Origin: Lacrimispora amygdalina
Lineage (GTDB): Bacteria; Bacillota; Clostridia; Lachnospirales; Lachnospiraceae
NCBI RefSeq assembly: GCF_900205965.1
Contig: NZ_OAOF01000011.1
Coordinates: 111,175-175,174, forward strand
DNA length: 64,000 nucleotides
Direction: 5' to 3'
Below the pieces are notes generated by a model that saw only the letters and a program-made list of their open reading frames with translations, did no database searches and was not told the DNA's origin. Position numbers and translations under genes: made by a program. Positions 28,117-35,596 of the stretch are shown in pieces. The first letter of the stretch is position 1, and each line of letters starts with the position of its first letter.

Positions 28117-30684
28117 ATGGTTCGTTTCCTGGTAAACGGAGTGACTGTAACAGTACCGGAAGAAAGGAAGCTGATTGATGTTTTGAGAATTGATCTGGGG
28201 CTTAAGTCTGTGAAAGACGGATGCAGCGAAGGTGCCTGCGGTACATGTACGGTCTTAATAGACGGAAAGGCTGTAAAAGCCTGTGTTTGGAAAGCTGCCA
28301 GAATGGAGGGGAAATCTGTTATGACGGTTGAAGGATTGTCTGACAGAGAAAAGGAAGTGTTTGTTTACGCCTTTGGGGAAGCCGGGGCTGTTCAGTGCGG
28401 CTTTTGCATTCCCGGCATGGTAATCTGTGCAAAAGCCCTCATTGATGAAAATCCGGATCCAACAAGGAAAGAGGCAGCCTTTGCAGTGCGGGGAAATATC
28501 TGCCGCTGTACCGGATATAAGAAAATTATTGATGCTATTCTTCTTGCAGCCAGGCTGTTCCGGGAAGACGTCAGGGATTTAAAAGCTCCTGAAGTAAAGT
28601 CTGTGGGCCAGCGGGTTCATCGCCTGGATGTACCGGAAAAAGTGCTGGGCTACGGGGAGTACGTAGATGATATGGAAGTGGAAGGCTTAATCTACGGAAG
28701 TGCGGTGCGAAGCAGATACCCCAGGGCAAGGATTCTGTCTATAGATAGTTCCAAAGCCAAAGCTCTGCCCGGAGTCCGAGCAGTCTTAACCGCTAAGGAT
28801 GTTCCGGGAAAGAATAAAGTGGGACATTTAAAAAAGGACTGGGATACCATGATTCCGGAAGGTGAGATAACCAGATATGTGGGTGATGCAGTCTGCCTGG
28901 TAGCAGCCGATACCCCAGAGATCCTGGAAGAAGCGAAGAAGTTAATCCGGATTGAATACGAGGAACTTCCGGGAGTTTTTTCTCCGGAAGAAGCCTTAAA
29001 GCCGGGTGCACCTCTGGTTCATGATACCGGTAATATTTTAGCCCATGAACATCTGATAAGAGGAGATGCGAAAAAAGCCATAGAAAATTCCGCCTATTCT
29101 GTAACCATGCATTATGAGACTCCGTTTACAGAGCATGCATTCCTGGAACCGGAGTGTGCAATAGCCATTGTGGACAGGGAAGAGAAAGAAGCTGTTATTT
29201 ATTCCTCCGATCAGGGAACCTATGATACGCAAAAGGAATGTGCCGGAATGCTGGGGTTTGAGCTTTCAAAGGTTCATGTCATCAACAAACTGGTAGGAGG
29301 GGGATTTGGCGGAAAAGAGGATATGTCTGTTCAGCACCATGCTGCCCTTTTATCCTACCATACCAAAAGACCTGTTAAGGTAAAGCTGACCAGAAAAGAA
29401 AGTATGATGGTTCATCCAAAACGTCATCCTGCTTCCATGGAATTTACCACTGCCTGTGATGAGAATGGTAATCTGACCGGTATGACGGCTGTAGTCGTAA
29501 CGGATACCGGAGCTTACGCTTCTCTGGGAGGACCTGTTCTTCAGCGGCTTTGCACCCATGCGGCAGGACCCTATCATTATCAGAACATTGACATTGAAGG
29601 GACCGCCGTCTATACAAACAATCCGCCGGCAGGAGCGTTTCGCGGATTCGGAGTCACACAAAGCTGCTTTGCCATTGAATGTAATTTGAATCTGCTGGCG
29701 GAAAAAGTGGGAATCAGCCCGTGGGAAATCCGTTACCGCAACGCGATCAGGCCTGGTCAGGAGCTTCCCAACGGTCAGATCGCTGCAGAAGGAACTGCTC
29801 TTGTGGAAACTCTGCTTGCGGTAAAGGATGTTTATGAAAGCCACCCATATGCAGGAATTGCCTGTGCTATGAAAAATGCCGGAGTGGGAGTGGGGCTTCC
29901 TGACTGGGGAAGATGCAGGCTCACCATTGAAGACGGTAAAGTTCATATCCGGTCAGGAGCCTCATGCATCGGTCAGGGACTGGGAACCGTACTGGAGCAG
30001 ATCGTCTGTGAAACCCTTGACATTACCGGAGATCAGGTGGTTTATGTGGCGGCTGAAACTAATTTAGCCCCTGATTCCGGAACTACCTCCGGTTCCCGCC
30101 AGACGCTGGTAACCGGAGAAGCAGCAAGACGTGCATGCGGTCTGATTCTTCAGGATTTAAAGGCAGGAAACCAGTTATCTTCTTTAAACGGAAAAGAATA
30201 CTTTGGGGAATATCTGGCTGCTACAGATCCCATGGGAAGCGAAAAAAAGAATCCGGTCTCCCATGTGGCATACGGTTTCGCCACCCAGGTAGTCTGTTTA
30301 AAGGAAGATGGCACAGTGGAGCAGGTGATAGCAGCCCATGATGTGGGAAAAGCTATCAATCCGCTGTCTGTAGAGGGACAGATTGAGGGGGGCGTGATCA
30401 TGTCACTGGGATACGCCCTGACGGAGGAATTTCCGCTGGATAATGGTATGCCCCTTGCAAAGTTCGGAACTCTGGGACTGTTTCGTGCAGACCGGACACC
30501 GGATGTACAAAGCATAATAGTCGAACGAAATCACGATTCCCTTGCTTATGGGGCAATTGGAATCGGAGAGATTACCTCTATTCCTACAGCACCGGCTGTT
30601 CAGGGCGCTTATTATAAGTATGACGGTGTATTCCGTACCACCCTGCCCCTGGAAGAGACGGCATATCGGAAAAAGAGAAAATGA
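28117..30684 (+). CDS. Selenium-dependent xanthine dehydrogenase (XdhD-like, Fe-S plus molybdopterin)
   Basis: An 855-residue fusion of a small Fe-S subunit and a large molybdopterin subunit. The plant-type [2Fe-2S] motif CSEGACGTCT is near residue 36, the second cluster QCGFCIPGM and RGNICRCTGY near 90-140. The molybdopterin part has GGGFGGKEDM near 395, GAFRGFGVTQ near 508, and GIGEITSIPTAPAV with the catalytic glutamate near 820. There is no FAD domain and no FAD subunit gene (ygfM) in the cluster. MVRF is chosen over the GTG four codons earlier because the protein aligns from there. A terminator follows the stop. Confidence 0.92.
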   Translation: MVRFLVNGVTVTVPEERKLIDVLRIDLGLKSVKDGCSEGACGTCTVLIDGKAVKACVWKAARMEGKSVMTVEGLSDREKEVFVYAFGEAGAVQCGFCIPGMVICAKALIDENPDPTRKEAAFAVRGNICRCTGYKKIIDAILLAARLFREDVRDLKAPEVKSVGQRVHRLDVPEKVLGYGEYVDDMEVEGLIYGSAVRSRYPRARILSIDSSKAKALPGVRAVLTAKDVPGKNKVGHLKKDWDTMIPEGEITRYVGDAVCLVAADTPEILEEAKKLIRIEYEELPGVFSPEEALKPGAPLVHDTGNILAHEHLIRGDAKKAIENSAYSVTMHYETPFTEHAFLEPECAIAIVDREEKEAVIYSSDQGTYDTQKECAGMLGFELSKVHVINKLVGGGFGGKEDMSVQHHAALLSYHTKRPVKVKLTRKESMMVHPKRHPASMEFTTACDENGNLTGMTAVVVTDTGAYASLGGPVLQRLCTHAAGPYHYQNIDIEGTAVYTNNPPAGAFRGFGVTQSCFAIECNLNLLAEKVGISPWEIRYRNAIRPGQELPNGQIAAEGTALVETLLAVKDVYESHPYAGIACAMKNAGVGVGLPDWGRCRLTIEDGKVHIRSGASCIGQGLGTVLEQIVCETLDITGDQVVYVAAETNLAPDSGTTSGSRQTLVTGEAARRACGLILQDLKAGNQLSSLNGKEYFGEYLAATDPMGSEKKNPVSHVAYGFATQVVCLKEDGTVEQVIAAHDVGKAINPLSVEGQIEGGVIMSLGYALTEEFPLDNGMPLAKFGTLGLFRADRTPDVQSIIVERNHDSLAYGAIGIGEITSIPTAPAVQGAYYKYDGVFRTTLPLEETAYRKKRK

Positions 30685-30688
30685 CCGT

Positions 30689-30731
30689 AAAAAGGCGCAG
30701 GAGAAGAAATTATTTTCTCTGCGTCTTTTTA
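30689..30731 (+). terminator. Terminator between the xdh and hyuA genes
   Basis: GGCGCAGGAGAA pairs with TTCTCTGCGTC and is followed by TTTTT. It begins 5 bp after the xdh stop, so the genes from hyuA onwards need readthrough or their own promoter. TTGACA at 30735-30740 lies just after it, with only a poor -10 (AAAATA-like) at the right distance. Confidence 0.75.
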
Positions 30732-30825
30732 GGATTGACAAGAAACGGGGAACAGGGGAAAATAGATTGTATAGACCGGTATGCAGACAGAAATACCGGA
30801 TTATCAGAAAGGAAGTGGATGTGCT

Positions 30826-32211
30826 GTGAAGACGTTGTTAAAAGGCGGAACCGTAGTTTCAGGAAGTAAAACTGCAGCAGCAGATGTTCTCATGAAGGAT
30901 GGGAAAATTCTGGCAGTGGAACAGGAGATTGATGAGGCAGATGCGAAGATCATCGACGTATCCGGCAGACTTTTGTTTCCGGGTTTTATTGATGCCCATA
31001 CTCATTTTGATCTTCATGTGGCAGGGACTGTAACCGCTGATGATTTCCAGTCAGGAACCAAAGCGGCTATAGCCGGAGGAACCACCATGATCATCGATTT
31101 TGCCACTCAGTACCAGGGAGAAAGTCTCCATGAGGCATTGAATAACTGGCATAAAAAAGCGGATGGCAATGCATCCTGTGATTATGGGTTTCACCTTGCC
31201 ATATCGGACTGGAACCATTCTGTAAGTGAAGAGCTTGATACCATTATTTCTGAAGGTGTGACTTCCTTTAAGCTGTATATGACTTATGATGAGATGTATA
31301 TGGCGGATAAAAAGATTTATCAGATTTTAAAGCGTTTAAAAGAGGCTGGAGGAATTGCCGGTGTACACTGTGAAAACAAGGGAATCATAGAGGCTTTAGT
31401 GGAGGAAGAAAAAGCAAAGGGCAATTATTCCGTTCATGCACATAAAATGTCAAGACCTGCGGCGGTAGAAGCAGAAGCAGCAGGCCGTCTTCTAAAGATT
31501 GCCCAGGTAGCGGACTGCCCGGTTATCATCGTACATTTAAGTTCCGAAGCCGGTTATAAAGAGATTTTATATGCAAGAGAAAGAGGACAGGAGGTTTATG
31601 TGGAAACCTGCCCCCAATATCTGATTTTTAATGAAGATGTTTATGATCTCCCTGGATTTGAGGGGAGTAAGTACGTGATTTCCCCTACAATCAAGAAGGA
31701 ATCAGACCGGCAGCGGCTGTGGGAGCTTTTAAAGACGGATCAGATCCAGACTGTATCCACTGACCACTGCAGTTTTACTTTGTCACAAAAGGCGGCAGGA
31801 AGGGATGACTTTACAAAGATACCAAACGGCATGCCTGGAGTGGAGGCACGTCCAGCCTTAATGTACAGCTTTGGAGTAAAAAAGAATGGTCTGACTGTGG
31901 AACAGATGTGCCGTTTTCTCTCTGAAAATCCGGCAAAGCTTTACGGGGTCTATCCCCAAAAAGGCGTCATAGCTCCAGGAAGTGATGCAGATATTGTGGT
32001 ATGGAATCCGGAGACCAGGTGGACGATGTCAGTTGGCAATCAGGTTGCACATGTGGATTACTGTCCATTTGAGGGAATATCCGTTGAGGGGAAAGCAGAG
32101 CTTGTATTTTTAAAAGGCCGGCTGGCTGCAGAGAATGGAAAAGTACTGGTGGAAAAGACAGGCTCTTATGTGGCAAGAAACAGGCATATGGAGCTGGCAC
32201 AATGGAATTAA
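30826..32211 (+). CDS. hyuA: Dihydropyrimidinase/hydantoinase (HyuA)
   Basis: A 461-residue cyclic amidohydrolase. Zinc motif GFIDAHTHFDL is near residue 50, the lysine that is carboxylated in the family is in GVTSFKLYMTYD near 145, and STDHCSF near 310 holds the catalytic aspartate region. The start is a GTG at 30826 preceded by AAGGAAG; the longer frame reaches into unlikely leader sequence. It opens hydantoin- or dihydropyrimidine-like rings and here probably acts on a urate-derived ring. It overlaps yqeC by 10 bp and heads a tightly coupled five-gene block. Confidence 0.93.
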   Translation: MKTLLKGGTVVSGSKTAAADVLMKDGKILAVEQEIDEADAKIIDVSGRLLFPGFIDAHTHFDLHVAGTVTADDFQSGTKAAIAGGTTMIIDFATQYQGESLHEALNNWHKKADGNASCDYGFHLAISDWNHSVSEELDTIISEGVTSFKLYMTYDEMYMADKKIYQILKRLKEAGGIAGVHCENKGIIEALVEEEKAKGNYSVHAHKMSRPAAVEAEAAGRLLKIAQVADCPVIIVHLSSEAGYKEILYARERGQEVYVETCPQYLIFNEDVYDLPGFEGSKYVISPTIKKESDRQRLWELLKTDQIQTVSTDHCSFTLSQKAAGRDDFTKIPNGMPGVEARPALMYSFGVKKNGLTVEQMCRFLSENPAKLYGVYPQKGVIAPGSDADIVVWNPETRWTMSVGNQVAHVDYCPFEGISVEGKAELVFLKGRLAAENGKVLVEKTGSYVARNRHMELAQWN

Positions 32212-33038
32212 AAAGCGTGTATGCGTTTGAAGAGTCAGATGGTAAAATAAAACTGAAAAAGAAGAACTCGCTGTGGGAAGCACTCCGCCTTTCCATAAAA
32301 GAACCGGAAATCATAGCTTTTACCGGAGGCGGAGGCAAGACAACTGCCATGTTTTCACTTGCAGAGGAATTAGCAGGCTGTGGAAAAAGAGTGATTGTCA
32401 CCACAAGCACCCATATTTACCGGCCTGTTGACCGGATCGTGGCAGAGGCTGCTGATTATAAAACAGTCAGTGATTTTCTTACTATAAATAAGGAACATTT
32501 TTCTACTCCGGCGGGCTGGATTCTGGTGACCGGACAGCCCGCCGGAGAGGGGAAGTTAAAGGGTATGGAACTGGCGGAGCTGGAAAAGCTGGTTCAGCTT
32601 TGTGATGTACTTCTTGTAGAGGCAGATGGCGCAAAATGCCATCCAATTAAGATCCCGCGGACAGGAGAGCCGGTTTTACCAAAAAAAACTTATGCAGTAA
32701 TCGGCTGTGCCGGGCTTACCTGTATCGGTGAGCCTTGGGAGGAAGCATGTTTTCGTTATGAACTGGCTCCCTGCATTTTTGGCTGTCTTACAATGGAAGA
32801 TCGGATTACTCCGGATGCCATTTCGCAGATCCTGACCAGTATAAACGGAACTCGGAAGGGGGCAGAATCTATGGAGTACCGCATTCTTTTCAATCAGGCA
32901 GATAGCGACGTACGGCTGTTATATGCCCAGGCGGCAGCAGAGACAATGGGGAAACAATGGGCACAATACTGTGCGGTAACCAGTTTCCATACAAATGATA
33001 ACGCAAACACAGGAACCGGAAAGGGGCAGACAAGATGA
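32202..33038 (+). CDS. yqeC: Selenium cofactor biosynthesis protein YqeC
   Basis: A 278-residue P-loop protein. AFTGGGGKTTAMFSLAEEL near residue 38 is the nucleotide-binding loop, followed by VIVTTSTHIYRP and VEADGAKCHPIKIP, both characteristic of YqeC. The family co-occurs with SelD and YqeB in genomes that use selenium in molybdenum hydroxylases, and is thought to help install a labile selenium ligand. It overlaps hyuA and the molybdopterin-binding gene, so expression is coupled. The exact reaction is not known. Confidence 0.9.
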   Translation: MELKSVYAFEESDGKIKLKKKNSLWEALRLSIKEPEIIAFTGGGGKTTAMFSLAEELAGCGKRVIVTTSTHIYRPVDRIVAEAADYKTVSDFLTINKEHFSTPAGWILVTGQPAGEGKLKGMELAELEKLVQLCDVLLVEADGAKCHPIKIPRTGEPVLPKKTYAVIGCAGLTCIGEPWEEACFRYELAPCIFGCLTMEDRITPDAISQILTSINGTRKGAESMEYRILFNQADSDVRLLYAQAAAETMGKQWAQYCAVTSFHTNDNANTGTGKGQTR

Positions 33039-34069
33039 AGGAAATCAGAACGAAAGACGCAGTGGGTCATGTTCTTTGCCATGATATGACTCAGATCATA
33101 CCAGGAGTGTCAAAGGAGGCAAGATTCCGCAAGGGGCATGTAGTAACTGAGGATGACATCCCTGTTCTGCTGTCAATGGGGAAGGAGCACCTGTATGTCT
33201 GGGAAAAGGATGATACCATGTATCATGAGAATGAGGCAGCTGAAATACTATGTGAATTATGCAGAAATGACCATATGGACAGAGGCGATGTAAAGGAGGG
33301 GAAGATTGAATTAAAATCAACAATACGGGGACTTTTGAAAATAGATACCAGGCTGCTTGAGATGGTAAACAGTGCCGGAGATATGATGATTGCCTCCAGA
33401 CACCCCAATACACCTGTGGAACCAGGGGATAAGCTGTGCGGAACCAGGGTGATTCCGCTTGTAATAAAGAAGTATAAGATGGATTCAGTCAAAAGTCTTT
33501 GCAGCGGAAAGAAAATATTTACCATTCTTCCCTATAAAAATAAAAGAATCGGTATTGTAACAACTGGCAGTGAGGTATACTGCGGAAAGGTCAAAGATGC
33601 CTTCGGTCCCGTATTAAGAGCCAAAGCAGAAGAATTTGGAGGAGAGATTATGGGGCAGACGGTGACGGATGATAATCCGGAACATACCACAGCGGCGATT
33701 CTTAATTTTATCAGTCAGGGAGCCGATATGGTATTGGTCAGCGGAGGTATGAGTGTGGATCCGGATGATAAAACTCCTCTGGCAATCCGAAGCACAGGGG
33801 CTGAAGTGATATCCTATGGTGCCCCGGTCCTGCCTGGAGCCATGTTCCTCCTGTCCTATTACCGCAAGGATGGAAAGAACATACCAGTGGCAGGACTTCC
33901 GGGCTGTGTAATGTATGCCAGACGAACGGTATTTGATTTAGTTCTGCCCCGCCTGATGGCAGATGATCCCGTAACAAAGGAAGAACTGGATAAGCTTGGA
34001 AAAGGAGGGCTATGCCTTTCCTGTGAGGTATGCCATTATCCAAACTGCGGATTTGGGAAGGGCTGGTAG
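33035..34069 (+). CDS. Molybdopterin-binding protein, MoeA/CinA-like, with cysteine-rich tail
   Basis: A 344-residue protein. The first ~165 residues form a domain with RKGHVVTEDDIPVLLSMG. The MoaB/Mog-like fold follows, with RIGIVTTGSEVYCGKVKDAF near 171 and MVLVSGGMSVDPDDKTP near 232. The last ~20 residues contain CLSCEVCHYPNCGFGKG, a cysteine set that could bind a metal or Fe-S cluster. MoeA-like domains handle molybdopterin-AMP and molybdate insertion. Placed between yqeC and yqeB, it is likely a cofactor-maturation factor for the selenium-dependent hydroxylase rather than the housekeeping MoeA. Confidence 0.87.
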   Translation: MKEIRTKDAVGHVLCHDMTQIIPGVSKEARFRKGHVVTEDDIPVLLSMGKEHLYVWEKDDTMYHENEAAEILCELCRNDHMDRGDVKEGKIELKSTIRGLLKIDTRLLEMVNSAGDMMIASRHPNTPVEPGDKLCGTRVIPLVIKKYKMDSVKSLCSGKKIFTILPYKNKRIGIVTTGSEVYCGKVKDAFGPVLRAKAEEFGGEIMGQTVTDDNPEHTTAAILNFISQGADMVLVSGGMSVDPDDKTPLAIRSTGAEVISYGAPVLPGAMFLLSYYRKDGKNIPVAGLPGCVMYARRTVFDLVLPRLMADDPVTKEELDKLGKGGLCLSCEVCHYPNCGFGKGW

Positions 34070-34070
34070 G

Positions 34071-34886
34071 ATGAAGATATTAATTCGAGGTGCCGGTGAT
34101 CTGGCCTCCGGAATTGCCTGTCGTCTGCACCGCTGCGGATTTTTTGTAGTAATGACGGAAATTCCGGTGCCGACCACAGTGAGGAGGACGGTGGCATTTT
34201 CCCGGGCTGTTTATGAAAACATGGTTAAGGTGGAGGATATTACCGGTGTGCTGTGCAGCAGCATGGAAGAGATCGAGGAAGCCTTGTCAAAGGATCAGGT
34301 TGCTGTGGTGGTTGATGAAGTATGCCGCATTCGCAAGGAATTTAATCCGGCTGTAGTGGTAGATGCCATCATAGCGAAGAAAAATCTGGGAACAAGGATT
34401 ACGGATGCAGACATCGTCATAGGGGTCGGACCTGGTTTTACTGCAGGAGAGGACTGCCACGCAGTGGTAGAGACGAAACGGGGCCATGACCTTGGCAGAT
34501 GCATCTGGAAGGGAAGTGCATTTCCCAATTCAGGAGTTCCAGGAATGATCGGCGGTTATGATAAGGAGCGGATTATCCGTGCGGTAAAAAACGGGATATT
34601 TCACCCGGCAGTTACCATTGGAACAGTGGTAAAACAAAATGATGTGGTTGGATATGTTGATGATACTCCGGTGCTGGCTGAAGTGGGGGGAGTTGTAAGA
34701 GGACTGCTTCAGGAGGGAGTGACTGTCTGCAGCGGTATGAAATCAGGAGATATTGATCCCAGAGGGGTGATACAACACTGCTATACCATATCAGATAAGG
34801 CATCTGCTATCGGAGGAGGAGTATTAGAGGCTGTATTAAGCCTTACAAAGAAGAGTCTTACTGAGAAAGAAAGGGTTTTGCAATGA
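34071..34886 (+). CDS. yqeB: Selenium-dependent molybdenum hydroxylase system protein YqeB
   Basis: A 271-residue protein with a nucleotide-binding N-terminus, ILIRGAGDLASGIACRLHRC, and ADIVIGVGPGFTAGEDCHAV near residue 122, followed by TKRGHDLGRC. These are the YqeB/EF2563 family marks. The start ATG at 34071 is one base after the upstream stop; the longer frame overlaps the previous gene's tail and is rejected. The family is a marker of selenium-dependent molybdenum hydroxylases. The four-base overlap with mocA and position after yqeC support joint cofactor maturation. The biochemical step is unknown. Confidence 0.92.
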   Translation: MKILIRGAGDLASGIACRLHRCGFFVVMTEIPVPTTVRRTVAFSRAVYENMVKVEDITGVLCSSMEEIEEALSKDQVAVVVDEVCRIRKEFNPAVVVDAIIAKKNLGTRITDADIVIGVGPGFTAGEDCHAVVETKRGHDLGRCIWKGSAFPNSGVPGMIGGYDKERIIRAVKNGIFHPAVTIGTVVKQNDVVGYVDDTPVLAEVGGVVRGLLQEGVTVCSGMKSGDIDPRGVIQHCYTISDKASAIGGGVLEAVLSLTKKSLTEKERVLQ

Positions 34887-35449
34887 ATATGACACTGATT
34901 CTTCTGGCAGCAGGAGACAGCTTGCGGTTTCACGGCAATAAGCTTCTTTATGAAATGAATGGAAAGCCCATGTACCGCTGTATTATAGAAGAAATAGATC
35001 AGCTTCCTGCTGGCTTGTTTTCCAGAAAACTGATTGTGACCCAATATGATGAGATAATGGAATACATGAAAGATTCCGCATATAAAATCATTGCTAACAG
35101 AGACAGTAAACTTGGTATTTCACATTCCATTCATCTGGCTTTAAAGGAACTGGAAAATGAAGATACGGATGTTTTGTTTGCAGTCTGCGACCAGCCTTAT
35201 CTGCGTTCCTCTACCATAGAAGCTCTGGTGCGGGGATTCAAAGAAAGCAAAAAAGGGCTTGCCTGTTTAAGCTGCAGGGGCGAATTAGGCAATCCCGCCG
35301 TGTTTTCCAGCAGATATCGTAAGGAATTGATGGAACTAAAAGGTGACAAAGGCGGAAAAACAATTCTCAGAGCCCATATGTCTGATGTGTTTCTTTTAGA
35401 GGCAGCAGACCCTGTAGAGTTACAGGATATAGATATCAGACCCAGGTAA
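34883..35449 (+). CDS. mocA: Molybdenum cofactor cytidylyltransferase (MocA/YgfJ-like)
   Basis: A 188-residue nucleotidyltransferase of the GT-A/MobA-like fold. The nucleotide loop is LILLAAGDSLRFHGNKLLYE and the metal site VCDQPYLRSSTIE; GNPAVFSSRY is conserved late in the family. MocA adds CMP to molybdopterin for xanthine dehydrogenase-type enzymes. The first motif (AAGDSLRF) differs slightly from the usual AAG.S.RMG. It is last in the hyuA-yqeC-yqeB block and a terminator follows. Confidence 0.9.
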   Translation: MNMTLILLAAGDSLRFHGNKLLYEMNGKPMYRCIIEEIDQLPAGLFSRKLIVTQYDEIMEYMKDSAYKIIANRDSKLGISHSIHLALKELENEDTDVLFAVCDQPYLRSSTIEALVRGFKESKKGLACLSCRGELGNPAVFSSRYRKELMELKGDKGGKTILRAHMSDVFLLEAADPVELQDIDIRPR

Positions 35450-35471
35450 AACAGGGAATATTCTTATAGGA

Positions 35472-35502
35472 AGACACGGCTTTTAAAGACCGTGTTTTTT
35501 TA
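35472..35502 (+). terminator. Terminator after mocA
   Basis: ACACGG pairs with CCGTGT around CTTTTAAAGA, which itself can extend the stem, followed by seven T. It is 24 bp past the mocA stop and ends the purine locus. Confidence 0.8.
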
Positions 35503-35544
35503 ATTTCCAATTTCATCCAATGATAGAAAAAAATCACTTATTAG

Positions 35545-35573
35545 TTTTCAGAAGAATGAAAATCGTGTATAAT
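35545..35573 (+). promoter_or_regulatory. Promoter of the GGDEF/HD-GYP gene
   Basis: TATAAT at 35568-35573 with a weak TTTTCA at 35545-35550, 17 bp apart. The ribosome site AAAGGAGG and start follow 24 bp downstream. Confidence 0.55.
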
Positions 35574-35596
35574 AAAAGCATCAAAGGAGGGGCGCT

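Noticed and set aside
30735..30764. Promoter for hyuA from the TTGACA after the terminator
   Set aside because: The -35 is perfect but no acceptable -10 lies at 16-18 bp, so I mention it only as a possibility under the terminator entry.
30542..30829. Open frame spanning the xdh 3' end and the hyuA leader
   Set aside because: It runs through the terminator hairpin and in another frame over xdh, with no ribosome site or recognisable domain.
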